From contig NC_087073.1 of the NCBI RefSeq assembly GCF_026151205.1, forward strand, positions 8,037,411 to 8,101,410: 64,000 bases of DNA, given 5' to 3'. The DNA comes from Bolinopsis microptera. Its lineage: Eukaryota > Ctenophora > Tentaculata > Lobata > Bolinopsidae. Below the pieces are notes generated by a model. That model ran no database searches, was not told where the DNA came from, and saw only the letters and a list, made by a program, of their open reading frames with translations. The position numbers were made by a program, and so were the translations under genes. Positions 39,301-52,835 of this stretch are shown piece after piece; position 1 is the stretch's first letter, and the number at the start of each line of letters is the position of its first letter.

Positions 39301-42300
39301 AAAAATGGATTTAAAAATCATTTGCTGAAATTTAAAAAACGTCAAAAAAATTGAAAAAATTCGGATTTTTGATGGTTTTGAATGCCTTCGAGCGTTCATA
39401 TTAATGTCCGTTCATAATTATGTCCGTTCATGTAATGTCCCGGTCCGTCCAAATAAGGTCCGATAAGGTAGTTTGTGCGTAATAGAGGTGTTTAGTCGTC
39501 TGCGCCAATATTGTCCGGTCGGTTCCATGAATCGTCAAAGGGTGTCTGCTGACCGAATGGATACAATAACCAACCTCAGGACACAGTTCTATGTTGTCTA
39601 TCAAAGGGTTATGATTCAGTATCATTAATTGTTTATGGAACTGTACGTGGGGAAACTATCATGATCTTACACAGAGTTACAGAGCCGCTAATTTAAATTT
39701 TCCTTTCCAATTGTATCGATCATGAGCTGTCAAAGGGAACGAAAACAACAGGAACTTCAAGACCTGTTTCCATTTTTCCCCTTATCGAGTTATCAAAGGT
39801 TGCAGGGTTGCTCTTCAAACGCTTAAAAATAAGTTACACTGATGTATAGCACCAACATGGAAATTTATCTTGTCTGAAACATGACGCAGTCTTTATTAGC
39901 AGCCGCGACACCCATACTATACATTACCAATTATTATTAGCAAGTCGAGGGAATTTGAATGTTATCATCCACAATGTACTACTTTATTTGGATTATATTT
40001 GGTGTTATACTCAATCAGAAATGACCAAGAGCAAGTAAGTTTGACGTTACTCGTAGGGGTTCGTCAAAAAGGTAAAATTTGAGCTTTCTTAAAAATATTT
40101 GGCGGCTGACTTCTGAAATTTGGAATTCCATATGAAAAAATTCCACTCCAAAATTCCACTCCAAAACTACAATTAGCAACAATGATCAGAATAGTAATAC
40201 TTAGTACTTACTATAAAGGTCAGTGAACGTATCGTGAGATTCTGCGGAAAGAATTGCAGACTGGTTATCTCTAGTCAGATACCACCCAATGATCTTCTCA
40301 GCACAAGGATTACATTTGGCACCTTCACACAGAATATCCCAGTTCCCATTTAGACTCCTCCCAATATCCTCCATCCGTACTCCATACTCGCTCACAAACC
40401 TCCCCTCCTCCTCGTATGTGCCGTTAACAACGAGGGGGTTCCATTTAGGACAACACAGGCCCACCCCAGCTGCTGAGCGCTCTCGTTGTATTCCAGTACC
40501 TCCGAATACTACCATCCAGAGGAAAGAGTAAATGACTGGGGCCGTCAGAGCTCCTAAAATAAAGTTATTAAGAGCCCTTGTAATGAACGAGTGTTCTGTT
40601 ATAGTCCACAATAATGGGCAGTTGTTGATTCAAAACTGCATTTTATATATGTTTTGAATTTGATCTCTTGATCTCGTAAAACCATTAATTCAGACACATT
40701 GGACATTTGAAACAAATTAAAGAATACAACAAATTTTTGGAATTTAAAAATACAAACCATTGACAAACTGCCTGATTGTTCTCCCTCTGGATATCTTAGC
40801 AATGAAAGTTCCGACAAAAGGTGACCAGGAGATCCACCATCCCCAGTAGAATATAGTCCATCCGTCCATCCAGCTACTCGGGCCATCAGTGCTTGTGTCT
40901 TCATAAGCTCTAAAGGATTGGTTATATTAGCAATCGTCATAATTTCGTCATATTGAACTGAATAACAGACTTTACAACGTTGCGGAAGTTAAATTCAGAA
41001 AATGATTAATAATCAATCTCAGAGCATGTTCACTGTTCAATTCACTAATACTTGGTAGTGACTAGCGAGTAACTAATATGTTCAGACATATGTTCAGACC
41101 TGCCGCGATCCTTGCCGCCAAAAGAAGGGACACTCATTTCAAATGCATCGGAATGTGTCCCCAGCTGCAGAATCCATTGGAAGTAGTAACCAATACTTTG
41201 AGTGAACAAATTTAGTATAAACCTGAAGAGACCGGACGATCAGCTCAATATTATAATGCCAGGATTCGACAAGTTATAAAATACCATCATTGTACACGAA
41301 TATGGTCAAAACGTTTCAAGACACAGACATGATTAACTAACCAAGGGTCTCCGAGGAAGAATATTGCCAGTAACACAAACATTCCCACTGTAAAACAAAC
41401 TTCACTGATTCTCCGGATCCCGTTTCCGAGTCCCGATACCACTGATATGGTGGCGATCAGGGTGACACACCAAATTATTATCACCTGGAGGAAACATGCG
41501 AGTGACATGCTCCAACTTATAGATTTTTTTTTATATCTAGCGTTTTTCAAGACGACAATCGCATGATTAATGAAATTATTTATAATATTCAGGTTTCATT
41601 TTGCAACTAATGCTACTCGCATTACAGGTATCATATTCGATACTCTCATATGATATTAATAAATAAGCTAGTGGAGGTTGTAGTTTGTACGCAAGATCAT
41701 ATCCCTGGCTCACTGACTGACCTGGTTCGTTACACTCTTCTCGATGTTAGGGTTGATGTAGTTCATTCCCGCGTTGACCTGTACCACTCCCAGCCCCAGC
41801 GAGGTACACACCCCAAACAATGTGGTGATAACGGACAAGATATCAATCATATCTCCGGGCCAACTGTAGATCTTATCTCCTATCAGGGGGTAGAAGCAAG
41901 ATTTCATCGTCATGGGCATCCCCTTTCTGAATGTAACGAAACCGAGGAGTAGTCCTACTACTACGTATACTACCCATCCATGAATACCTGCGGAGAAGTG
42001 AATTAGAATATTATTTTCAGATAACAAATTTGAAGTTGTGATTTGCGTTCGTAGTTCCACGTCGTTTAGGCGAAGTTATAAAATGGCATGAGCGTGCTTA
42101 ATCACTCTACACTAAAGATCTTTCTGGAAGGGCCCTCGGCCCCCAACTTGGTTCTACACGTGTTAGTCACGTGATAACAGGCGTGGAGTAATTAACCATC
42201 AACCAAGATGGCACTCATTCTTTAGAATATCATAAAATCAAACACTGTTAAATTTAGGACGAAAATACACAATTATAAGATGAGGTTACGAACCCCAATG

Positions 42301-45300
42301 ATAGAAAGTGAGGTTGATAGCTTGCTGAGCGAGCTGGTTATCGGGGCTGTAGCTGTCTGTAGTGTACCGGTTATCTGACGTGTAGTGGTAGAGAGGTTCT
42401 GCCACTCCGTAGAAAAACAGTCCTACTCCCACACCACAAGCAAACAACATTGTGAACCACGAGATGTCGTTATATTCTGGCTCCTCGTGGTCTTGTCCTG
42501 AAGAGGCAATTTTACTTTTAGTTTTGTCCTGATATCAAAATTGGTACTTTTTTGTTTTTGCTTACTTCAACAATCAACACTTACTAAAATAAGAGTTGCT
42601 AAAATACCAAATATAATTGTTGTGGAGAATCCTATGCACCATTGCTAGTACAATAACGCGATGAAGAATTGTAAAAATGTGAAAATTTCTCATCTACCTG
42701 TGAAGTGTGAGCATATTGCTTACCTAATTTGATCTTGCCGTATTTGCTGAAGTAGATGATGATAATGATAATAGCCCAAACATCCTGTGACCCAATGTAA
42801 AGCCAAGTGAACTTGGCAGTAATCCAAGTTTTAGCTGATACAAAACTTTCTCCAGCACCTGCGGGTTAAAACTTAAAAGATCAGCTACAAGTTCCCTCTC
42901 GCCGCTTTATCACAATGCTGGCAAGCATAACCGTTGCCCTTATATTCACAACACTATGTACCCCCTATACTATTATATCCCCTTTATTGTTTTCCAGGCA
43001 TTAAGACTCATCGAAAGAAGTTCAGCAGGTATATTTAAGTTCAAAACATTCTAATTCAATGTTAAAGATGACAGGAATAAGAAATAGTTATGTGGAGGTT
43101 TTTAAGAAATTTGCGCAAAATACGCGCCAGCATGTTATACGAAATTAGGTAAAAAACCCAAAATCGCCATATTCAGGTGCCTTAAAAACCATGTTAAAAT
43201 TGAGTTAGAGATCTGAAACTTTGCAGAGCGTCTAGACCTTGTCCAAATCGACTGTAAAAAAAATTTCATGTTGCAGGAGTATCGGGAAGTGGGTTTTCTG
43301 GAACCCCTGTTTTACAACAGATTGTCGTGAAGCTATATATATATGTATAGACGCTTTTGCAGTAAATTGTAGCCTACATTTAAGTGTCCGTAGATTCAAA
43401 AGTATAAAAGATACAGTCATTTCGAACCACAGGTTTTAAAGATAATTGTTTATACTTTAGTTTACATTATATCGAAAAATAATTTATCGTCATCATCATC
43501 ACTTGATGACGTCATCAATTTAAGTGTTTTTAAAACTTGATTTTTGACAAAATAACAACTTTTCAAATCGATTTTAAAGCATTAAGGAGTAATTTTATTC
43601 AAAATCTGAGGACATTTTCATCTTAGATAATTGTTCAAGCATTCTGAAAATCTACCGGAAAGTTTTCCTACCTTGCTCCTTCATAAAGATATTCGCTATT
43701 GAAGTTTGTGCTTTTTTGAAGAATAATTTTATAAAAACACAAAAGTTGTGAATTAGTATTCTCTGGTGTTGGGCCATCCCTTGGGTTGTGGAGCTCAATT
43801 TTGCTTCCTAAAGGTCTAAATTGTGTTATAGGCTAGTTTTAAAGTTGAAAATCGAAAAGTTGCACACGTGGGGACACGCCCAAATTCATTTAAAATAGCT
43901 AAAATCACTAAAAATTGTTATTTTCACGATTTTTACCAACTTTGGAGTCCCGTTGTGATCCAAGTTCTTTTTGAAATCTTCTGAAACTTTTCATGCTTAT
44001 CAAACTATATATTAAATAACACTATGCAAAAATTTATGGTGATTCAATATTTTATGCGCACGCAACGTCCGCTCAAAGTTTGCACGTGCGAAAGGTGAGA
44101 ATTTTGCTCATTCGTGATTTCGAATATATTCTGCTTTCCCACGATATTAAAATGGCATTATATATGAATTTAATGCCAACTTGAATGAGTAAAAAGTGCT
44201 ATATCCAGTCTGTTATTGACAGATATGCCTACCTAAACACAAGGAAACGTTTTCAAAGGTAAAATTTCGAAATCGTTGAAATTACCTCCTTATTAAGTTT
44301 CGACTGTGTAAATTATCCTGACATTATAATCAAAAAGAGATGATATTTGACCAAAACCCATAATCATGGGTAGAGTGAACCGCTGCCAGTGTCTCTCTTT
44401 TCCAAACAAAAGAAAATGATATTAATTTGAGGAACCGTCCGCAAATGCAAATTGATACCGAGAATGAAATCGGTCGCTCGCTTTTCCCATTCATTCACGG
44501 CTTACGTATTGTAATAAAGCTTATTGAATGGGAAAAGCGAGCGACCGATTTCATTCTCGGTATCAATTTGCATTTGCGGACGGTTCCTCAAATTAATATC
44601 ATTTTCTTTTGTTTGGAAAAGAGAGACACTGGCAGCGGTTCACTCTACCCATGATTATGGGTTTTGGTCAAATAACGTCATAGTTATTTCATGATTAAAG
44701 ATTCTCGAAAAATTAAGTCTTTAAGAAATTAATGATGTTATGATTTTCTTCTCGAATCAGTTTGTATTAAATTGTTTTATGTGAGCATGGCTTACTTAGC
44801 CAGGATATACGTTTACTAATCAGCGTATTAGACTGTACATATTTTTAACTGTTTATAAATTGTTTATAAACAGTTTGATACGATAACATAATCATACAGA
44901 AAAAAGTGTATATAAACACATATTTCTATGTTTATTCTTAGGATGCATCAATATGGTCTTCTCAACAAGGTCTTATGAGCATGCTGAACTAAATTGATAA
45001 AAACGGTGTTTCTTTTTTTCTCAATTCAGAGTAACAACATCCAGCTCTAGATACTGGATACTTGAGGAGCTTTTCAAATTTGTGGGGCTTTGGGTTCTTG
45101 TTACGGCAGCTCTCAAAATCTCAGTCAATAGAAAATGCATTCATCGTGGAGGGAACTTTTGGAGCTTTATAACGATTTTGTATGGTAAACTGTGTGTTTT
45201 CATTAGCCCCGAAAGGCCACTTTCCCGTGTGAGACACAACCTTCCTAGAAAAGGGCATCAATAGATCGCAAACATTGCGTTGCTGGATCAATTTGTACAG

Positions 45301-46503
45301 CTTCGCATGCACCCCTTGCAGCGGCCCGGCGGAAATGGGTCACGCAGTAACGTGTGACAAGGAGCAATGAAATTGTTGTATTTCGAAATCCAGAGGTCAT
45401 TTTGTGCGATAGTGCCACTATTATGAGCATCTCATTAATCGAGAAAGTCCTTTGTTCACAGATCCGACTTGACTGGCCGGATATTGTCTGCAGTTTTAAT
45501 CATCCGTAGTTACAGCTTTGCCCACACCACATACGACCATACGTGTATAATTATGTACTAACATAGTTCACAGCCTTTTTCCCTTCTTTTATTCGATCGA
45601 TAACAAAACCGCGGGGTCATTTGGCATTTGTTCACCTTATAGCCAATACAAAAAACTGTTAAACAGATATACTATAGAAGATATTGTTATCGTAATACCT
45701 TTAGCATCGATAATGCACCAGAGTACAAAGCCAGCCACAAGAAGTATTGAGCTGAAGCTGACTATCGGGTTAAATCGAAGTTCAGGAGCGTACTTCCCGC
45801 TTCCAAACTTCACTTTTATCCATGTGTTCCTATCCTTCGTCTTAGCATTCTGAGGGTGAACATGACTGTTACAGAAACGAGATTTATAGCTGGTTCGTTT
45901 GTTCATTTTTCGCAATTGCTATCGATATAAATAATTGATGGTATCATTTGATCCAATATGATTTTGTAACCTTCAAATTGTTATTTCTTTATTAGGGTCT
46001 GCCCACACTACGCCATGTGTCGACGGGCCACATGGCGTGGGTCAAAAGGCACAGTGTGTTTAGAGCTCCCGCCATGTGGCCCGTCTATCTAAACACATTG
46101 TGCCACTTGGCGTGGATTTAGCAAGGGGAATAGAGGCACGGATTTTAAAAATCCGTGCCTCTCTTCCCCGAGAGTTTCCACGCCAACTGGCGGGAGCTCT
46201 GCCCACACTTCGCGCCTCGTTGTGTGAATCCGTTTTTTTGACCCACGCCATGTGGCCCGTCACCACATGGCGTAGTGTGGGCAGACATTCGGGGAATAGA
46301 GGCGTAGTGTGGGCAGACCCTTAGGCTAGATCATCCATGACAATTGAACTAAATGTAATAAAACGAATATCGAAAGGTCCAGGAATTTAAATAATGTAAA
46401 GAATGCGACTGACTTGCCACACGAAGGTTCCACGACGTTCAGGATTGTGAGGTTCCTTGGGAAGCGTGGTGGTGGAGTTGGTTTCACTCATGCTGCCCTG
46501 CAT
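36309..46503 (-). CDS. BCCT-family betaine/carnitine/choline-type transporter
   Basis: Fifteen exons join in phase: 46414-46503, 45699-45849, 42724-42858, 42295-42497, 41722-41987, 41342-41484, 41100-41222, 40758-40909, 40212-40553, 38091-38151, 37710-37878, 37417-37518, 37049-37242, 36727-36859 and 36309-36587. The total is about 845 residues. Landmarks are [11 protein letters not shown] (TM1), [44 protein letters not shown], the tryptophan-rich signature [20 protein letters not shown] followed by SRGRTIRQF, and [18 protein letters not shown] carriers take up quaternary ammonium osmolytes, usually with Na+ or H+, at the plasma membrane. The exon 40212-40553 adds about 85 residues with several cysteines and N-glycosylation-type sites (NGT, NQS) compared with bacterial members. 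ATG 46491 is an alternative in-frame start. The substrate cannot be read from the sequence. Confidence 0.93.
38578..39468 (+). mobile_element. Pogo/Tc5-like (DDE_1) element relic
   Basis: The termini CCTTATCGGACCTTATTTGG and its complement are flanked by TA on both sides (38576-38577 and 39469-39470). The plus strand holds broken transposase pieces: [20 protein letters not shown] near 38797, then [17 protein letters not shown] in another frame (38880-39026), and [20 protein letters not shown] near 39165-39225. The FQPLD and ENPF contexts are typical of the C-terminal part of DDE_1 transposases. The N-terminal DNA-binding and first catalytic parts are gone. It sits in a BCCT intron on the opposite strand. 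Confidence 0.8.
42085..42215. repeat. Short MITE-like repeat related to the TTAGGG-bearing family
   Basis: The ends GCGTGCTTAATCACTCTACA and GCGTGGAGTAATTAACCATC are imperfect inverted repeats, like the termini at 22241-22636 and 35549-35936. The middle keeps AAGGGCCC and CACGTGATA but lacks the TTAGGG runs. It lies in a BCCT intron. Confidence 0.55.
44346..44672. mobile_element. Hairpin MITE flanked by TA (Tc1/mariner-type)
   Basis: Arms of about 148 bp (44346-44493 and 44525-44672) are inverted copies in which I saw no mismatch, around a 31-bp loop. TA flanks each end. The ends are TTTGACC and GGTCAAA. It has no coding capacity. If transcribed it would form a long perfect hairpin. It lies in the BCCT intron 42859-45698, which otherwise shows no gene. 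Confidence 0.88.
45995..46320. mobile_element. Harbinger-type MITE with TTA duplication
   Basis: The element opens GGGTCTGCCCACACTACGCC and closes with its complement, and TTA flanks both ends (45992-45994 and 46321-46323). The whole length folds back around GATTTTAAAAATC at about 46140-46160, with GCCATGTGGCCCGTC repeats in both arms. It lies between the first two BCCT exons. Confidence 0.88.
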
Positions 46504-46509
46504 GTTGTA

Positions 46510-46570
46510 CGTAGCTTTATCAGCAACCACTCTATCTCTCTCTCTCTCTCTCTCAGCAACCACTCATGTC
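46510..46570. repeat. CT microsatellite upstream of the BCCT start
   Basis: About 11 TC units lie immediately upstream of the transporter start codon, flanked on both sides by CAGCAACCACTC. From 46571 to 49134 I find no coding region. A donor-like TGAGC|GTAAG on the minus strand near 48611 could end a 5' UTR exon, but nothing confirms it. Confidence 0.7.
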
Positions 46571-49134
46571 TGACCTGGATTGATTCATAGTTTTATCACG
46601 TATTTGTTTACAATCTGAAGGCTTGGAAAGGGCCACAAATTAACGATCAACTTTTAAGCGAGACAATATAAATCGTTCAAATAAAGTCTGTCCGTTTAGA
46701 GTCCTTTCACATTGGTTCCCAAAAGTATTCCACTACAAACTTATTACCCAGGATATAACTACTTTTTAATTTCGGATTTAAGTACACCAGCCAAATGTTT
46801 TTTTAAATCATATGGTACATAACAATATAATTTTATCACAGTGCTGGCAAGCATGACCGTTGCAATTATACTTACTATACTATTTCAGTATTAATTATTA
46901 TTTCAATATAAGTAAAGATGAGAATTCAAAAGACAAAATGTTATAGGTAACACATCTACGAAATGTGGCGTTAAATGCCTTTGCACCCACGTACACTGTT
47001 TTGTCTCTAACCGGAAAGGAGGTTTACTATCGGAAATAAAAAATGAAGTATAATAATGGGAGAAAAATTAGACTCTGACGTAAACAATAAGCAAAAATTA
47101 TAGATTGAAACCAATTATTGTTCTACCAAATTTTTGTGAAACTTTGATAATTGGTTGAATTTGAATTGGCCAATAAAGATTTTAACTTCGTTAATACTTC
47201 TTAATTAGATTAAAGAAAATTTGGTGGGTCGTGACGCAATAAGCAGCGACATCAACTTTTCACTTTCAGTTTGCACGCTTCTTTAATATGGCGCTAATAG
47301 CCGAATTAAAGTTGCGGTAAAAAATGGTTTCGGGAACCGGATTTACAATTATTAATGGTAGCCAACAACACAAGCGTTTATTCGGCCATATAAATATAAT
47401 GCTGGGGTGAAAGTTACTTAAAAATCTCGCGATATTATTGTACCATAGCAATGGACAGCACTCAATACTCAGTAGCACTCAGTACATAGCACTTAGTACT
47501 CAGAGTCAGTGCAGTTATGGGTGTGACCTTGACTCTTTTGTCCGGCTACAATTGATCCCTTTGTGAGCGGTGAATATCGAGAAAACGATTAACCAGCAAA
47601 AGGGACAGTGACACCAGAAATATCGCCTTTGACCACAAATTACACCGTTGGTGTGAACCATTCGCGAATTATATAGTAAAGTTGAGGCTATCCAACCAGA
47701 CATAATCATGTATCTATACAAGAAGACAAAAAACATTTAAAAGTAATCGCAAATCTAACTAGGATACCATCCATTAAAAAGGAGATGATTGGTACTAATA
47801 TAAAGCAGCAATGATCCCATCATGAGCCCCGCAGTAAGTTTACATCAGAATGATCACGACACTATATCAATAAGAATTACTGGCGAGTATATGCACATCT
47901 TCTGCAAAATCGGCTGGTGCTCTATTTTTAGGATTAATTGTAATATTACTTTCAGTTCTTAATATAGCACCGGTTCATGGGATGATATTCAGATTAATCC
48001 CAGTGCCCTGACAGTAAATTAGAAGTACGGTCTGCACATATAGTTCTAATGAATTGGAGCAGCTAATATCGATCCAGTCGGATGTTAGAAAAGTTCATTC
48101 AACCGATCAATTAATCCTGCACCTCAATTAAGCACATTTAGTGGCTGTAAACAAAAATGTCTACAAAACATACTGTTACTTCCTTATCAGAAATACATTC
48201 TGATCTACAAATTTAAAAATTAACCAAGCGTACACAAGCAGACAAAATTAATCAAGGTCTAAAAAGTAATTATTAACGAGAGTATATTCAAATTTATGTT
48301 TCTTTGGTAGAATATCCTGTTAATTACAAATCTAAATTTCTGACAGGTGCTAAATAAGTAGCAATTAACCCTAGGAAAAACATCGTCATTTTGGCGTTGC
48401 TACAATTTTCTCAGACAATTAAATCAGAGAACAGACTATAATTCACTAACATTTCATGAAGATCATAGTAGCTGATTGGACCGATCGTAGTTGCTAAAAC
48501 AACTTACCACAATCACGAGGATAAGATCTAAGGACCAAACATATCTCCTTCGAATCAATTTTTAAATAAAAGCCGAAATCAAAATATTACGAGAAACAAC
48601 CTAAAACTTACGCTCATGTAGTAGTAAATCGTTAATATCTTGTGATCATCTACCGGCGTTATCGCTGACAATAATGGTGGTCCTGAACCAAACGAACACT
48701 GTGTCTCCCTGAATCCTGATGGTTACTCCACGCCAAACCTAGATACAATGGATTCGGTTATTATGTGTTTTCCATCTAGGTTATGAGGTTAATTGACTAA
48801 ATTCGATTCCTTATAACAGTAACAGTAACTTATATAAAAGTTGTCCATAGTATTCAATAGCAATTCAATGCTGGTTAAGATTTTACCTATTTCAGCATTC
48901 TTCAAGTAGTGCGTGCCTGTCAGATAGTGGGAGCCTTCCGTACTTTCCTTTTTATCATCACAGTCTTAAGAAGAGTAGTTGCTTTTTCGTACTAGTCTAG
49001 TTGCTAGTCTAGTTGCTAGTTTCCTTTTTATCATCACAGTCTTAAGACTTTAAGAGGAGTTGTTGCAATTTCGTAATAGTCGTTTAGCACATTATACAGC
49101 GTAACAAAGTTTGAAAAAAGTTCTATCAGGGAGC

Positions 49135-49140
49135 TTTATT
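49135..49140 (-). terminator. Polyadenylation signal of the LDLa receptor
   Basis: AATAAA on the minus strand lies about 65 bases after the receptor stop codon, in an AT-rich context. Confidence 0.5.
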
Positions 49141-49204
49141 GCTAGCTAAAGGATTCTATTTTAAGATAAAGAGAAATGAAGTGTGACTGATGAGATGCAG
49201 CATA

Positions 49205-52200
49205 TTACAAGTGGACTGATTCATCATTACGACGGTAAGTAATCACTCTATTTGTCTCCCTCTCTGACGTTTGGTTCTTCTTTATTTCTTTCTGAGTGTT
49301 CTCAAGCTTAGGAGTGTTCTCAAGCTTAGGAGTGTTCTTAGGAGTGTTCTTAGGAGCTCGGCTTGATGTTGCTGGGGTTCTCTCTTCTTTACCTGAAAAC
49401 TTGTTTGTCTCAGAAATATCAATCTGGTTATGCGAGTTCCGACTGTAGCGCTGAACGGCAAAAGACTCACTTTTCTTTTCTTTATGTATCACTGCTTGAC
49501 TAGAGTTTTCACAGCTTCGTCCATTCTGACTATCAGATTTTGTCGTTGGTCTGAGATTCCGAGTTGACAGACCGACAATGCTGGCTACTTTTCCGAAAAT
49601 ATCAGAAGCTAAGTTACTGTACAAAACAGGGTTCATAACAGAGTTCAAGGGCAAGACAACAATTGACAGGACGGGGTAAAGAGGTGTAGCATCGAGCATG
49701 GAAAAAGAGTGCAGGAAGCATATTATTACAAATGGTATCCAACAGCACAGATCTGTGATGATTATGACAGTGATCTTTCTGTTTAGTCGACTTTGTTTAT
49801 CTATCTGAACGCGATCTGCATTGCTGAATTTCTGGACAGCCTTTCTCGATTTCCTTAATATCGTGGCAACCATACCATATGATACTACGGTTAATGATAC
49901 GCAAAGGAAGTTTATCCCAAGGGTAAGCCACACAAAAACTCGTTGGGGATCGTCCTTGTTGACAATGTACTTAAAGAGGCATACACCATCATTTCCGTAA
50001 AAGTCTAAGGTTTTTCGTTTTATACCCCCATAGTCATTAGAAAACATGCTGTCTACCAAATCATTGATGAGGTCCCAGGAGGGAAGCTGTTCCAGGCCAG
50101 CTATTCTTCCAAAATACTCTCTGAATATGTCAATGTGATCTTTCTTAGTGACAACTCCAGAAAACAACTTGTTGGTTTTCTCATACACCAGGCCGTTTAC
50201 AAATACATCCTGGCACCAAGGAAGTAATGGCACAGCAGCAATTGCTATTGAAAGACTATAAATACCACCAAGCAACAGCAACTGCTTACATTTAAATTTA
50301 ACTGACGCTTTTTCTCTTGCTATGAATATATTCTGCAAGTCGATAATTCTCATCACACTAAGAGTGGTGACGGAAAAAAGGGACAGCTGAGATCCAACTG
50401 TGCTAAGGATGCCAATAACAGAACAAAATCTACTTGATTGCCATTCTATCTGAGATAAGCAGTATCCTTTGCCGTATCGTAGGTCAGTTATTGCCAGGCA
50501 TAGCAGGTATATTCCAATCGCCAAATCGGCTACCCCAATAGCCGTAACAAAGACTTGATTTTTGAACGACGGTTTGGTGCAGTTTTTCTTCCAAATGACG
50601 CTCATATTATTCCCAATTGATAGTAGGTTAAGGAGAACTGCAGTGCCCCCAAATATCCAGGCAACGATTTTCAATGGAATACTGTTTAAGATTTCCTTGC
50701 CACAGAGACTATTACATTCATCAGAGAAATCAAAGCAGTTGATAACACCATCACACATCTGGGAAACCGCCACATAACTGTTATTTATGCACTTGAAATG
50801 ATTTGAGCAGTCTCTTTCATCAGAGCCATCGCCACAATTATCTGCCAAATCACAAACCTGCTTGAACTCTATACATCGATTGTTCTCGCATAGAAAATAA
50901 TCATTTTGGTAACCATGACGTTCTGAAGTGGCAAATGTGAGACTGTCTGGGCCGAACATTGCAATAACCCTGTTACTGAACTGGCCAGGACACGAGGAAT
51001 GTTTCAGCTGTCTTGTGAGAGGGCATTTGCCTTCGTTGCACTTACCCGAGCAACTCATGTACACATAATGTTCTCCATAGAAATATCCACACTCTTGGTT
51101 GCTAACATCAGGTATTCTTAATTTGGGGAAATTAGTTCTCCCTACAAAAGTGTTGGTTTGGGAGACAAAGTCAGCCTCTTTGCACGAGATATTCATGTGG
51201 TGCCGAATGTTTTCAAGTCCTGGCAAGCAGAACGAGATACCGACCTCCATTTTAGAATTTTCAGAACTTTTAACTCTGACAGCTTCATGGTGTGCTGGCA
51301 CTGCAGAATGAGAAATTTCACAAATCTTATTCTCATTTCCGCATGTTTCCACTTTATCACACAGCTGCTCTTGCTCGATGAAGGTCGCTCCACCTCCAGG
51401 TGAAGGACACAAAAACACTTCTGAACAGCTCGAACCATAACTTTTATATCTCAAACTAGGACCACTACCACATGTCTCCCAGTCTTGGAGCTCATCTTCG
51501 CCGTTCATGCAATCAATCACCCCATCTTTAATCCAGCTCATGGGGAAAGTTTGAAAGTTTGTCTCCTCTCCGAACCTCCTATTACACACTCGTGTGCTTT
51601 TTGTGGCACACAGAGACGTTAGTTCATCATTTCTGTCGGGACAATCAAACTTTTGGTCGCAGAGTTTATGTTTGTGAACATGGCAGGAGGATGAAACAGT
51701 AACACACTTATTCTCCATCCCGTCATCGCAGAGGTCTGGAAGAACTCTGTATTTTGAAGTGTCAACCCCTGTTCCGTCTGAACATGTCACATAATTTGAA
51801 ACGGTTGATGGGTAACCGTCTATAAGGCATCTGCCCGCGACTCTGGAAGGATCTGAACAGTTGGTCTGATCGCGTCCATTTTCACACAGAGCGACATCAA
51901 AGGAAGCTGCGTTACCAGCAATAGTACGTGCTGAACACCGAGTAACCTCTAGCAGGGGTAGCTTTATTTTCCGTACTGAATCAAGATAGCAGTAATCAGT
52001 CTCATTTCCGCAAAGAAGACCTGGCTCTTTGAGGCAATGTTTGTAATTATTAGCCCCGATTAGACAATTCATGCCGATCGGTTGTACGTAACGCGCTGTA
52101 GTGTTGCAGTATATTCCGTAGTTGAAGCCATTACAGGAAGCTTCATCCTCACATTCATTTTCCCAATGACAATACCCATCACAGATGAGGTCGCTGCTAA

Positions 52201-52835
52201 CTTCTTTACCCGAACGCATCTTCACGAAATCTCTCGAACAACTTTCGTCGTCTTTCCTAAATTCTGCAAAGTTTTCACAAGTCATCATGTTTTGGCAGGA
52301 AAGCCACTCTTCGCACGACTGGGAAGTGTAGAGTGTCGGGATGTGCAATAGAGCATCAAGCCCATCATTTTGACAAAGACAACCACAGAAGGTCTTCTCA
52401 TCATTGGTTATTTGTTGGTAGGTTTCTTGAAGCCCACACCCCTGGTAGTAATGGGGATCATTGGAACAGATACTGCTGACTGTTTTGAACTTTGTCCAGC
52501 CGAAATACCGTGGAGGGTAGATTTGATAGTACTCATCTGAAAACATACACTTGAACAGGGACGGATCCTCCTCACATGTGTATTGCAGGAAACCATTATA
52601 CTCCTTAACTTTAGTGGTACAAACAACTGAAATATAAACCAGGTCAAAGTATATAATTATTATTGGTCACGTCACTTGTAAATGTAAACTGCAAAATCGA
52701 TATTAAAATTATTAGCAGTTTTTTTAATCTCTAAAAATTACCCGACTGAAGCTGAGAATAAGAGAAAGGTTCATCAGCAGCTGCCACGACCAGTAGAGGA
52801 AGACATAAGAACAGAAGTACCATAGAAACACACAT
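49205..52835 (-). CDS. 7TM receptor with LDLa/Cys-rich ectodomain
   Basis: Exon 1 (52742-52835) encodes a signal peptide (CVSMVLLFLCLPLLVVAAA). A phase-1 junction joins it to a long exon 49205-52626; the total is about 1,170 residues. The first ~660 residues are Cys-rich with LDL-receptor class A motifs, clearest at CDLADNCGDGSDERDC and CDGVINCFDFSDEC just before TM1, plus degenerate copies (CDQKFDCPDRNDEL). The 7TM part has TAIGVADLAIGIYLLCLAI (TM2), SVMRIIDL where DRY is usual, CCWIPFVIICFL (TM6) and NSVMNPVLYS (NPxxY). The tail contains tandem NTPKLENTPKLEN. It resembles LDLa-bearing leucine-rich-type receptors (GRL101/relaxin-like), but I see no LRRs. The ligand is unknown; coupling is probably through G proteins at the plasma membrane. 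Confidence 0.92.
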
